A stretch of 64,000 bases of DNA, from contig NZ_SRXO01000019.1 of the NCBI RefSeq assembly GCF_008360935.1, forward strand, positions 48,579 through 112,578, in the 5' to 3' direction. Numbering within the stretch: position 1 is the first letter of the stretch; every line of letters starts with the position of its first letter. A program made the translations under genes and the position numbers. Positions 1 through 8,103 of the stretch are shown here, one piece after another. The notes beneath the pieces are model-generated. The model did not search any database, was not told where the DNA came from, and saw only the letters and a list, made by a program, of their open reading frames with translations. This DNA comes from Siccirubricoccus phaeus. GTDB lineage: Bacteria > Pseudomonadota > Alphaproteobacteria > Acetobacterales > Acetobacteraceae.

Positions 1-998
1 GCCAGGATCATCGCCGGGCTGCCGACATCCGAGCCGCGCATCTCGAGGAAGCGCTTCAGCCGCACATCGGTGAAGGCGGTGGTCACATGGTCGGCGAAAT
101 CGCCGATGGTGGCGCGTTCTCCGGGCAGCACGTCCAGCCTGCCGTCGAGGAAGCTCCGAAAGCTCTTCCCCGCCGCGTCCAGCCACTTCCCGTCCCGCAT
201 GACGAAATACATCGGCACGTCGAGCAGCCATTCGGAGAAGCGCTCGAAGCCGAAGCCCTTCTCGAACACCACCGCGGGGATGCCCGTGCGGGCCTTGTCG
301 GTATCGGTCCAGACCTGGCCGCGCATGCTGCGGAAGCCGTTCGGCCGGCCCTCGGTGAAGGGGGAATTGGCGAACAGCGCCGTCGCCACCGGCTGCAGCG
401 CAAGGGAGACGCGCAGCTTCTCCACCATGTCGGCTTCGTCGCCGTAATCCAGGTTGGCCTGCACCGTGCAGGTGCGCGTCATCATGTCGAGGCCGAGGGC
501 GCCCACCGTCGGCATGTAGCGGCGCATGATGGCGTAGCGCCCCTTCGGCATCCAGGGCATCTCCGCGCGGCTGTGCAGCGGGTGGAAGCCGAGGCCGGCG
601 AAGCCCACCCCCAGCGGCTCCGCCACCGCATGCATCTCCCGCAGATGTCCGCCCAGCTCCCGCGCCGTGGCGTGGATGTCCGGCAGGATGGCGCCGGAGA
701 GCTCGAGCTGCCCCGCCGGCTCCAGGCTGATGGAGGCGCCGCCGCGCTTCAGCCCGATCGGGTTGCCGTTGTCGAGGATCGGCGCCCAGCCGCGCGCCAT
801 GAAGCCTTCCAGGATGGCGCGGATGCCGCCCGCCCCCTCATAGGGCGGAGTCGCGAATCCCCCGCGGAAGAAGCCGAATTTCTCGTGCTCCGTGCCCACG
901 CCCCAGTCCCGGCGCGGCTTGCTGCCGGCGGCGAACCATTCGGCCAATTGCCGCACCGAAGTGATCGGCGTCAGATCCGCTTCGCCGGGGTTGGACAT
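1..998 (-). CDS. gshA: Glutamate-cysteine ligase, C-terminus beyond window edge
   Basis: This enzyme makes gamma-glutamylcysteine from glutamate, cysteine and ATP, the first step of cytoplasmic glutathione synthesis. About 332 codons are visible, reading leftward off the window, so the C-terminus is missing. The N-terminal signature GTEHEKFGF lies at residues ~35-43 and the conserved block MMTRTCTVQANLDYGDE about 130 residues later; both are typical of the plant/alphaproteobacterial class of the family. The ATG at 998 gives the expected short N-terminus (MSNPGEADL). The gene follows rsmE on the same strand after 48 bases, so the two are probably co-transcribed; gshA-rsmE-ubiA adjacency is familiar in alphaproteobacteria. 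The family call is secure. Confidence 0.92.
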   Translation of the reverse strand, partial: MSNPGEADLTPITSVRQLAEWFAAGSKPRRDWGVGTEHEKFGFFRGGFATPPYEGAGGIRAILEGFMARGWAPILDNGNPIGLKRGGASISLEPAGQLELSGAILPDIHATARELGGHLREMHAVAEPLGVGFAGLGFHPLHSRAEMPWMPKGRYAIMRRYMPTVGALGLDMMTRTCTVQANLDYGDEADMVEKLRVSLALQPVATALFANSPFTEGRPNGFRSMRGQVWTDTDKARTGIPAVVFEKGFGFERFSEWLLDVPMYFVMRDGKWLDAAGKSFRSFLDGRLDVLPGERATIGDFADHVTTAFTDVRLKRFLEMRGSDVGSPAMIL

Positions 999-1046
999 TG
1001 TGAGCTTCCCTGTCTCGGCGTTGCGGGCGGGGCGCCCGGCATTCGC

Positions 1047-1772
1047 TCAACCGTGGTTCCAATCGCCCGCCCGGGCCTGAAGAAGGGCCAGCCCGGCCAC
1101 CGCCGCCGTCTCCGCCCGCAGGATGCGGGGCCCGAGGCCGACAGGCGAAACAAAGGCACGCCGGCGCAGATCGTCAAGCTCCGCCCGGTCGAACCCGCCT
1201 TCCGGCCCCACCAGCCAGGCGGCGGGAAGCTGCAGCCCCTCCAGCACCGTGGCGAGGGGCGGGGCGCCGGCGCGTTCCGCCGCCACCAGCAGGGAGGTGC
1301 CGTCCCAGCCATCCAGCACGCCGTGCAGCGGGCGGGCCTCCGCCAGCGCCGGCAGGTCCAGCCGCTCGCATTGCTCCGCGGCTTCCCGGGCGATGGCGGT
1401 GAGGCGGGCGAGGTTCACCCGGTCCGCCACGCTGCGGCGCGTCAGCACCGGCTGGATACGGGCGACGCCGAGCTCCGTCGCCTTCTCCACCACCCATTCC
1501 ATCGCCTCCCGCTTCAGCACGGCGACCAGCAGGCGGAGGTCCGGGCAGCCGGCCTGGGGGCGGGTGCGGCGTTCCGGCACCAGGCTGCCGCGGTCTTTCC
1601 TGATGCCGGCGATGCGCGCCAGCCATTCCCCGTCGGCGCCGTTGAAGGCCAGCACCGCGTCCCCCGGTCCGCGCCGCATGACGCTGCCGAGGTAATGCGC
1701 CTGTGTGGGCGGCAGGGCGACCTCCCGCCCTGCCTCCAGCGGCGCATCGAGGAAGAGGCGCGGGGTGGACAT
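1047..1772 (-). CDS. rsmE: 16S rRNA m3U1498 methyltransferase RsmE
   Basis: RsmE methylates N3 of U1498 in 16S rRNA, using S-adenosylmethionine. The 241-residue product has the family's usual length. The C-terminal SPOUT trefoil knot is clear, with VGPEGGFDRAEL followed by the cofactor-binding loop LGPRILRAETAAVAGLALLQ. The frame stays open 53 codons further upstream, but that part is repeat-like Pro/Arg-rich sequence. I chose the ATG at 1772 because it is preceded by AAAGGGCGGC and yields the family-typical MSTPRLFLD start. It reads toward gshA. Its upstream side borders a GC-rich minisatellite. Confidence 0.92.
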   Translation of the reverse strand: MSTPRLFLDAPLEAGREVALPPTQAHYLGSVMRRGPGDAVLAFNGADGEWLARIAGIRKDRGSLVPERRTRPQAGCPDLRLLVAVLKREAMEWVVEKATELGVARIQPVLTRRSVADRVNLARLTAIAREAAEQCERLDLPALAEARPLHGVLDGWDGTSLLVAAERAGAPPLATVLEGLQLPAAWLVGPEGGFDRAELDDLRRRAFVSPVGLGPRILRAETAAVAGLALLQARAGDWNHG

Positions 1773-1879
1773 GCCGCCCTTTCGCTGGAAGAGAGGCGGA
1801 AGGCAAGGCTTGCCCCCGGGGCGGGTGTCAGGGTGGGTCCAGGGGCAGGTCGGGGCATGGGCGCGAAAGCGCGGCTCCC

Positions 1880-2335
1880 GTGGCGGCACCCAAGGGTGGC
1901 TCTCAGGGGAAGGGCGCCCAGGGGACGGCACTCAGGGAGGATGACCCCCATGAGACGGCACCCAGGGGGAGCTCCCAGGGGACGGCTCTCAGGTGGTGGC
2001 TCCCAGGGGACACCTAAGGGGACCACCTAAGGGGCGGGTCCCAGGGGACGGCCCCAGATGGTGGCTCCAGGGGGACACCTAGGAGTGGCTCCCGGGGGGA
2101 GCTCCCAGGACGGCTCCCAGGGGGACACCTAAGGGGCGGCTCCCAGGGGACGGCCCTCAGGTGGTGGCTCCCAGGGGGGCACCTTGGGGGGGCGGCTCCC
2201 CGGGGGGATGGCCCCCAAGGTGGTGGCTCCCAGGGGGACACCTAGGGGGGCGGCTCCCGGGGGAACGGCCCCCAAGGGGTGGCTCTCAGGGGAACGGCTC
2301 CCCCAGGCAGCGGCTCCCGGAAGGCGGCCCGGCCT
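1880..2335. repeat. Degenerate CCCAGGGGA minisatellite between rsmE and ubiA
   Basis: About 450 bases are built from roughly 15-18-base imperfect units around the words GGCTCCCAGGGGAC, GGCACCCAGGGG and ACACCTAAGGGG, more than 20 times with shifting spacers. All frames are open but encode only Pro/Gly/Arg-rich repeats, so I do not call a gene. It fills most of the 600-base gap between the divergent rsmE and ubiA and must contain or displace their promoters. Confidence 0.8.
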
Positions 2336-2374
2336 GGGGCGCGGGTGGAGAAGCGGGCAGGGGCGCGGGCGGAG

Positions 2375-3274
2375 ATGCAGGGCCATACGGATATCGCGGC
2401 CGGCGGCTGGGTGGGGCGGCTGCCCCAGGGCTGGCGGCCCTATGCGCTGCTGGCGCGGCTGGACCGGCCGATCGGCGCCTGGCTGCTCTTCCTGCCCGGG
2501 CTCTGGGCCTTTGCCCTGGTGGCGCCCTCCTGGGCGGAGGGGGTGCGGCTGACCCTGCTCTTCGCCATCGGCGCGGTGGCCATGCGCGGCGCCGGCTGCG
2601 TGGTGAACGACCTCTGGGACCGCGACATCGACCGGCTCGTGGAGCGCACCCGTGGCAGGCCGCTGGCGGCCGGCACGGTCTCGCCGCAGCAGGCGCTGGC
2701 CTTCCTGGCCGGGCTGTGCCTGATCGGCCTTCTGGTGCTGGTGCAGCTCAACCGGGCGGCAATCCTGCTCGGCCTCTGCTCGCTGCTGCCGATCCTGCTC
2801 TATCCCCTGGCCAAGCGGGTGACGAACTGGCCGCAGGCGATGCTCGGCCTCACCTTCTCCTGGGCGGCGCCGGAGGGGGTGGCGGCGGCGACCGGGGAGG
2901 TCGGTGTGCTGGCGCTCATCCTCTGGGCCGCGGGCTTCATGTGGATCCTCGGCTACGACACGATCTACGCGCATCAGGACCGGGAGGATGACGCCGCAGT
3001 CGGCATCGGCAGCACGGCGCTCCGCTTCGGGGAGCGGACGCGGCCTTTCCTGGCGGCCTGCTACGCCGCCACCCTGGCGCTGCTGGTGCTGGCGGGCTGG
3101 GTGGCAGGGCTGCACTGGCTGTACCTGCCGGCCCTGCTGCTGCCGGCGGCGCTGCTGGCGCGGCAGGTCCTGGCGCTGGATATCCACGACCCGGCGCGCT
3201 GCCTGGTGCTGTTCAAGGCGAACCGGGAGGTGGGGCTGGCCGTGGCGCTGGCCTTCCTGATCGGGCGGCTGTGA
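2375..3274 (+). CDS. ubiA: 4-hydroxybenzoate polyprenyltransferase UbiA
   Basis: UbiA attaches the polyprenyl tail to 4-hydroxybenzoate in ubiquinone synthesis and is an integral inner-membrane enzyme. The ~299-residue product has the two Asp-rich prenyl-diphosphate/Mg motifs: NDLWDRDIDRLVERTRGRP (about residues 75-94) and YDTIYAHQDREDD in the second half. About eight hydrophobic helices lie around them. The frame is open from 2279, but the first 32 codons lie in the minisatellite's edge; the ATG at 2375 gives a normal family N-terminus. Its TGA overlaps the GTG of the next gene by four bases (GTGA), indicating translational coupling. Confidence 0.93.
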   Translation: MQGHTDIAAGGWVGRLPQGWRPYALLARLDRPIGAWLLFLPGLWAFALVAPSWAEGVRLTLLFAIGAVAMRGAGCVVNDLWDRDIDRLVERTRGRPLAAGTVSPQQALAFLAGLCLIGLLVLVQLNRAAILLGLCSLLPILLYPLAKRVTNWPQAMLGLTFSWAAPEGVAAATGEVGVLALILWAAGFMWILGYDTIYAHQDREDDAAVGIGSTALRFGERTRPFLAACYAATLALLVLAGWVAGLHWLYLPALLLPAALLARQVLALDIHDPARCLVLFKANREVGLAVALAFLIGRL

Positions 3275-4248
3275 GCGGGGACGCGGCACGCCGGGGCGAT
3301 GAGGGGCCTGGCGGGGCCGGTGACCGGCCCGATGGGCAGCGGGAGGTGGGCGGCGGGGGCGCGACATCCTCCCGTGCCGCTGCCTTGCCGGACGGCCCCG
3401 GCCAGCTCGGTGACGGGCCCGGCGAGCGGTGCGAGGTGAACGGAGGGGGCGCGGCACCCGGCGGCGGCGCCTTCCAGGACCGCCCCCAGCTCGGCGGTCG
3501 GCCCGGCGGGCGGCGCGAGGCGGGGGAGAGCGCGGCGGCTGCCGCCGCATCCTCCCCGCCCGGTCGCCCGGGCCAGGGTGGCCGCCCCTTCCCGGACCGC
3601 TCGGGCGAGGCCGCCGAGGCCTTCATCCTCGCCCATACCGCCCCGGCCACCCCGCCGCTGGTGCCCGAGATCACCCTGCAATTGGCCTCTGAGATCACCC
3701 CCATCTGGCAGGCCACCGAGGCCTGGCTGGCGCAGGAGGGCATCGAGCCGCCCTTCTGGGCCTTCGCCTGGCCGGGCAGCATCGCCACGGCGCGCCTGCT
3801 GCTGGATGAGCCGGCGCGGGTGCGGGGCAGGCGGGTGCTGGATTTCGCCGCCGGCTGCGGCCTGGCCGCCATCGCCGCCGCCAGGGCTGGCGCCGCGCTG
3901 GTGGAAGCCGCGGAGATCGACCCCCTGGCCGTCGCCGCCACCAGGCTGAACGCGGCGCGCAACGGCGCGGCGGTGGTGGCGCTGGCGGGCGACCTGGTCG
4001 GTGCCCCCTGCCGCTGGGACACCGTCCTCGCCGGCGATGTCTGCTACGAGGCGCCGATGACCGGGCATATCCTGCCCTGGCTGCGCGCCCTGGCGGCGGC
4101 GGGGGCGGAGGTGCTGCTGGCCGATCCCGGCCGCGCCTATCTGCCGCGGGAGGGCCTCTCCCCGGTCTTCCGGCTGGCGGTGCCGGTGACGCGGGAGCTG
4201 GAGGACCGGGAAATGCGCGCCGTTACCCTCTACCGCCTGCTGCCCTGA
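3271..4248 (+). CDS. METTL20-like (ETF-beta lysine) class I methyltransferase with repeat N-terminus
   Basis: This is a SAM-dependent methyltransferase of the COG3897/METTL20 type; known members trimethylate lysines of the electron-transfer-flavoprotein beta subunit. The ~210-residue catalytic domain begins near residue 115 with HTAPATPPLVPEITLQLA. It continues with PPFWAFAWPGSIATARLLLD, the SAM loop VLDFAAGCGLAAIAA, an acidic EIDPLAV strand, GDVCYE at the active site and LLADPGRAYLP. The first ~105 residues are foreign to the family: Gly/Pro/Arg-rich and made of three in-frame repeats. Start is GTG at 3271, overlapping the ubiA stop; an in-frame GTG around residue 56 is a possible alternative. 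No other in-frame start precedes the domain, so at least part of the extension should be translated. The substrate is inferred by family. Confidence 0.8.
   Translation: MSGDAARRGDEGPGGAGDRPDGQREVGGGGATSSRAAALPDGPGQLGDGPGERCEVNGGGAAPGGGAFQDRPQLGGRPGGRREAGESAAAAAASSPPGRPGQGGRPFPDRSGEAAEAFILAHTAPATPPLVPEITLQLASEITPIWQATEAWLAQEGIEPPFWAFAWPGSIATARLLLDEPARVRGRRVLDFAAGCGLAAIAAARAGAALVEAAEIDPLAVAATRLNAARNGAAVVALAGDLVGAPCRWDTVLAGDVCYEAPMTGHILPWLRALAAAGAEVLLADPGRAYLPREGLSPVFRLAVPVTRELEDREMRAVTLYRLLP
3319..3580 (+). repeat. Three in-frame 84-90-bp tandem repeats within the methyltransferase gene
   Basis: Imperfect units begin at 3319, 3409 and 3493, each opening with a GGTGACSGGCCC-like word. Spacings of 90 and 84 bases are multiples of three, so the reading frame is kept. 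The encoded units start GDRPDGQREV, GDGPGERCEV and GGRPGGRREA. They form a low-complexity extension ahead of the methyltransferase domain. Confidence 0.7.
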
Positions 4249-4287
4249 AGCGGCGATGCGCCGGCTCGCCCTGCTGCTGGCCGCGCC

Positions 4288-4435
4288 CCCGAACCCCCAC
4301 CGGGGACCGGACCGGTCCTCCGGACCCCGGTGTGAGTTTCAGGCCCGGCGATCCAACCGGCCGACTCACGGCGGAGTCCGGGGGGAAGCCTTCCCCCCGG
4401 CGGGGGGTGCAGGGGGCAGCGCCCCCTGCTGAGGA
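4288..4435. repeat. R1 intergenic palindromic element, copy 1
   Basis: This element comes right after the methyltransferase and ends about 20 bases before the convergent WD40-cytochrome gene. It contains the palindrome CCGGGGGGAAGCCTTCCCC at ~4378-4398, preceded by an ACTCACGGCGGAGTCC arm and followed by a GCAGGGGGCAGCGCCCCCTG hairpin at ~4409-4428. Related copies lie near 9.3, 13.3, 20.5 and 49.9 kb. Its position between convergent genes suggests a bidirectional terminator, which is an inference. Confidence 0.7.
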
Positions 4436-4455
4436 GCGTGGCCAAAGCCCCCAAC

Positions 4456-5751
4456 CTACCGCGTCGCCTCCTCCAGGAAGTGCAGCAGCGCCGCCATCTC
4501 CGCGGGGTTTTCCAGCCTCTGCACCGGCATGCGCGTCCCCGGCGTCACCACATCCGGCCCGCGGGTGAAGAGCTCCGCCACCGTCTCCCTGGTCCAGGTG
4601 ATATCGCCCCGCGCCAGGCGCTCCGAATAGGGGTAGCCGGGCACGCTGCCCATGCGCCGGCCGAACAGCCCCTGCAGATGCGGCCCGGCCATCGGCCCGG
4701 CCTCCGCCCGCAGCGCGTGGCAGGCGACGCAGGCACGGAACGCCCATGCATCCTCGCCCCCCGCCGCCGCGGCCGGCACCGCCGGCTGCAGCGGCCCCAG
4801 GGGCTGGCCCGCCAGCGACCAGCGCCGCACCACCCGGTCCTGCCCGCCGGTCCAGAGGCTCTGCCCATCCGCTGCGAAGGCCACGGCCCAGACCGGCAGG
4901 CCGGGCCCCTCCAGCCTTGTCACCAGCCGCCCCTCCGGCAGGGCGAGGAGGCTGACGCTGCCGCCCAGCGAGGCCGCGGCCAGCAACCCGCCATGCCCTG
5001 CCCTCGGGGGCGCCACCGCCAGCGCCACCACCGGCCGCGGGCCCACCGGCAGTACCCGCACCGTCCCATCGGGGCCGAGCAGCCGCACCATCCCATCCGC
5101 CCCGGCCGCCGCCAACCCGCCGAAGGCTTCCCCCTGGGGCAAGGCCGCCAGCGCGTTCTGCGGCACGCCGAATTCGCCGATCACCCGGCCCGAGCCATCC
5201 GCGGCCCAAAGCCGCAGGCTGCCGTCATAGCCCGCCGAGGCGAGCCCCGCCGGCAGGAAGGCCAAGCCGTTCACCGGGCCCCGATGGCCTTCCAGCACTG
5301 CCGCCGTGCCATCCGGCCGCCAGCGCCGCACCGTGCCGTCCCAGCCGGCGGAGGCGAGTTCGCCGCCCGGCCCCACGGCCAGCGCCGCGACGGGCGCGGC
5401 ATGGCCCTCCAGCACCTGGCGCGGCTGCTCCGCCCCGCCGGGTGGCCAGAGGGCGATCCGCCCATCCTCTCCGGCGCTGGCCAGGCCGCCATCCGGCAGC
5501 GCGGCGAGCGCATTCACCGCCCCGCCATGCCAGCGCATGACGCGGCGCGCCCCGGCCTGCGCGGGATCCCAGAGGATCACCGCTTGGTCGAAGCCGGAGG
5601 AGGCGAGGCCGCCCGACGCGCCTTCCCCCGGCAGCACCGCCAGCGCCCGCACCGGCCCGCCATGGCCGGCCAGCTCCTGCGCAGGCACGGCGTGCGCCCC
5701 GGCGAGCAGGAGGCAAAGGGCGGCCGGCAGCAAGATAAGCTTGCACCGCAT
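4456..5751 (-). CDS. Exported WD40 beta-propeller fused to a cytochrome c domain
   Basis: This is a predicted periplasmic protein of 431 residues. The N-terminus MRCKLILLPAALCLLLAGAH is a typical Sec signal peptide. Residues ~25-320 hold at least seven WD40-like blades, with recurring LASAGEDGRIALW, LASAGWDGTVRRW and LASAGYDGSLRLW motifs. The last ~105 residues are a class I c-type cytochrome with the haem site CVACH in FRACVACHALRAEAG and a distal Met candidate in GTRMPVQRLENPAEMAALL. The frame is open to 5829, but the ATG at 5751 starts exactly at the signal peptide. It is divergent from the small membrane protein at 5814. The domains are clear; the electron-transfer partner is unknown. Confidence 0.85.
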   Translation of the reverse strand: MRCKLILLPAALCLLLAGAHAVPAQELAGHGGPVRALAVLPGEGASGGLASSGFDQAVILWDPAQAGARRVMRWHGGAVNALAALPDGGLASAGEDGRIALWPPGGAEQPRQVLEGHAAPVAALAVGPGGELASAGWDGTVRRWRPDGTAAVLEGHRGPVNGLAFLPAGLASAGYDGSLRLWAADGSGRVIGEFGVPQNALAALPQGEAFGGLAAAGADGMVRLLGPDGTVRVLPVGPRPVVALAVAPPRAGHGGLLAAASLGGSVSLLALPEGRLVTRLEGPGLPVWAVAFAADGQSLWTGGQDRVVRRWSLAGQPLGPLQPAVPAAAAGGEDAWAFRACVACHALRAEAGPMAGPHLQGLFGRRMGSVPGYPYSERLARGDITWTRETVAELFTRGPDVVTPGTRMPVQRLENPAEMAALLHFLEEATR

Positions 5752-5813
5752 GGGCGGAAACTTAACTTCTTCCATGGAGCCGGTCACCAAGACCGGCCCG
5801 GGAGGTAACGAAC

Positions 5814-6266
5814 ATGATCGAAACCCCAAGACGGGAGGGGGCGGGGCTGGTGCTGCTCGGCGCTGCCATCCTTCTTGCCGCCGCGGCCGCGCTGTTCCTG
5901 CCGGCGCTGCATGTCCGCGGGGCGGAGCAGCAATTGCTCGGCCTGTCCGCCTGGCAGGCGGTGCCCATCCTCACTTCGCTGAAATTGCTGGCGCTGGTGG
6001 CGGCGATCCTCGTCGTGGTCTCGCCGCGGCTGGCGGCCTACCGGCCGCCGGTGCTGGCGCTGGCCGCCTGCATGATCTTCGTCCCCGCGGCCGGCGCGCT
6101 GCTGGCCGGCGTCAGCCCGGGGACCGATGTGCGGAACCGGCTGATCGAGCTCAGCGGCAACCGCACCCCTTGGGTGGATCCGGGCTGGGGGCTGGTGGCG
6201 CTGCTGGCGGCGGTGGCGCTGCTGGTCCTGGCCGCCGCCTGGGGCGCGCGGAAGAACGCGCCATAG
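5814..6266 (+). CDS. Small four-helix membrane protein, unknown function
   Basis: The 150-residue product has about four hydrophobic segments (residues ~12-30, 50-70, 77-100 and 122-142), joined by short polar loops with a GNRTPWVDPGWG segment before the last. The ATG at 5814 has a good ribosome binding site, GGGAGG about eight bases upstream. It is divergently transcribed from the WD40-cytochrome gene only 62 bases away, so the two may share a control region. I do not recognise the family. Confidence 0.7.
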   Translation: MIETPRREGAGLVLLGAAILLAAAAALFLPALHVRGAEQQLLGLSAWQAVPILTSLKLLALVAAILVVVSPRLAAYRPPVLALAACMIFVPAAGALLAGVSPGTDVRNRLIELSGNRTPWVDPGWGLVALLAAVALLVLAAAWGARKNAP

Positions 6267-6693
6267 GCAGGCGACGGCGCGGGCCGGCCGGGTGCCGTGC
6301 CGCGCCGGTCCTGGTCGTCGTGGAAGGGCGCGAAGGCGCCCGCGGGCGACAGCCATGGCCCTGGCCGGGACCCTGGCGGCCGTGCCGCGGCGGTGCTGGC
6401 CACCGTGCGGTGGGGCACTCCTGCCGGCGATGGCGGGGCCGGCCGGGCCGTCATGACCCGCGCCGGTTCCGGCCACCATGATGGACGCGCGGAACGGCCC
6501 CGGGCAGGGGGCGGCCGCAGCCTGGCCGGAGACCCCGGAATAGCCGTGCCCTCGCCGGCCCCCGTCTCAAGGGGAGAGGGCGCTCGGAGGCGGCGGGCCC
6601 GGCCTCCGGGCCGGAGGATGTCGCCCCCCTTCAGCCGGGGGGCCGGGTCGCGTTAGCCTGGATCCGTCCAAGAACGACAGGGGAGGATCCTCC
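6267..6693. other. 427-base gap without a recognisable gene
   Basis: Open frames here encode only Arg/Pro/Gly-rich shadows and none has a convincing ribosome binding site. A GC-rich dyad (GGGCCCGGCCTCCGGGCC, about 6596-6613) sits near the right end. The last bases supply GGGGAGGA for the next gene. Confidence 0.5.
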
Positions 6694-7710
6694 ATGGCCA
6701 TCACCCGCCGGGACTTTGGCGTGGCTTTGCTGGGCGGGCTTGCCATGCCCGCCCTTGTCCCCGGGGCGGGTGCCCAAGGGAGTGCCCAGGGGAGTGCCCA
6801 AGGGAATGTGCAGGGGAATGCCTGGCCCAACCGGCCCATCCGCCTCGTCAGCCCCTTCGCGCCCGGCGGGCCGCAGGACGTGCCGGCGCGCCACTTCGTC
6901 GAATGGCTGACGCCGCGGCTCGGCCAGCCCGTGGTGTTCGACAGCCGGGCCGGGGCGGGTGGCGCCGTGGGGATGCAGTACGTCGCGCAGGCGAATGACG
7001 GCCACACCTTCCTCATCACCTCCAACGCCATCGCCACCCTGCCGGCGATCCGCCGCAACCTGGGCTTCGACCCCTTCACCGACCTGCTGCCGGTGACGCT
7101 GGTGATGCAATCCCCCTACACCCTGGTGGTGCGCGCCAACGGGCCGAAGAGCCTGGAGGATTTCCTCGCCGCCGCGCGGGCGGCGCCGAACCGGCTGACC
7201 TATGGCAGTTCCGGCGTCGGCGCCTCCACCCACCTGACCGGCGCCATGCTGTTCCAGAAAGCGGCGGTGCAGGTGACGCATGTGCCCTATCGCGGCGCGC
7301 AGCTCGTGATGAACGCGCTGCTGGCCGGCGACATCGACTGCTATATCGGCGATGTCGGCATTCCGCTGGAGCATATCCGCAGCGGCACGGTGCGCTGCAT
7401 CGCGGTGACGACGACCGGGCGCGCCCCGCTGCTGCCGGATGTGCCCCCGGCCAGCGAGGTGGTGCCAGGCTATGCCTCGACCCTGTGGTACGGGCTGTTC
7501 GGCGGAAAATCGACGCCGCCGGAGGCGATCGCGCGCGTGCTGGCGGAGCTGGCGCCGCTGCGCGCGCCGGAAAGCGAGCTGCGCCTGCGCGTGGCGGAGC
7601 GCGGTTCGGAACTGCTGCTGACCGGGCCGGCGCCCCTGGCCGAGAGGCTGCGCGGGGAGGTGCCGCAATGGCGGGCGGTGGTGGCGGCGGCGGGGATCGA
7701 GCCGGAATAG
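6694..7710 (+). CDS. TctC/Bug-family tricarboxylate-type solute-binding protein
   Basis: This is a periplasmic receptor of the Bug (TctC) superfamily, which binds carboxylated ligands for tripartite tricarboxylate transporters or for sensing. The 338-residue product has a twin-arginine-like signal (ITRRDFGVALLGGLAMPAL) and then the family N-terminus WPNRPIRLVSPFAPGGPQD. The conserved blocks DSRAGAGGAVGMQYVAQ, LTYGSSGVGASTHL and HVPYRGAQLVMNALLAGDID follow. The start is supported by GGGGAGGA upstream. Between the signal and the mature domain is a QGSAQGSAQGNVQGN linker encoded by CCCAGGGGA-type repeats. No TctA/TctB genes lie nearby, as is usual for orphan Bug proteins; the ligand cannot be told. 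Confidence 0.88.
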   Translation: MAITRRDFGVALLGGLAMPALVPGAGAQGSAQGSAQGNVQGNAWPNRPIRLVSPFAPGGPQDVPARHFVEWLTPRLGQPVVFDSRAGAGGAVGMQYVAQANDGHTFLITSNAIATLPAIRRNLGFDPFTDLLPVTLVMQSPYTLVVRANGPKSLEDFLAAARAAPNRLTYGSSGVGASTHLTGAMLFQKAAVQVTHVPYRGAQLVMNALLAGDIDCYIGDVGIPLEHIRSGTVRCIAVTTTGRAPLLPDVPPASEVVPGYASTLWYGLFGGKSTPPEAIARVLAELAPLRAPESELRLRVAERGSELLLTGPAPLAERLRGEVPQWRAVVAAAGIEPE

Positions 7711-8103
7711 GGTCGCCGCGGCCGCACCCGGCGGTTCCCCAGCCTTGCCCGCGCGCCGGCTTCGGCCGGCGCCCTCCATCCCGCCTGCAGCAAGGCCGAA
7801 CCGCATGGCGCCCGGCAACCCGGCCGATCCCGCCGCCCGCTACCGGCGCCTCGCCGCGGTGGAAGCGGCCTGAGCAGCCGCGAAAGCAATTGCCGCCCCG
7901 CCGCGCGCCTGCTACGCACCATTCCATGCTCGGCATGGCCACCAGCAAGCGCACGACCGAAAAGACGACCGCTTCGGCGGGGCGTCCTCTGGCGGCTGCG
8001 CGGTGACCATCGCGGCATAACCCCCAGCAAGGCCCCGCCGGCAACGGACGGGGCCGGCCAGGACAGGGCGCCCCGTCTCCCCGGCTTCCAGGAGACGCAG
8101 CCC
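7711..8103. other. 393-base gap upstream of asd
   Basis: No frame looks coding. The region holds a dyad (GGCCCCGCCGGCAACGGACG and flanks, ~8030-8055) about 50 bases before the asd start. It is presumably the asd promoter/leader region, but I see no recognisable riboswitch. Confidence 0.4.

Noticed and set aside
87..2030. 647-codon plus-strand open frame opposite gshA and rsmE
   Set aside because: Shadow frame; both genes on the other strand have clear family motifs.
6297..6656. 119-codon frame in the gap before the TctC-type gene
   Set aside because: No ribosome binding site and a low-complexity product.
7985..8100. Riboswitch in the asd leader
   Set aside because: I could not recognise any lysine or other aptamer core; only a GC-rich dyad is present.
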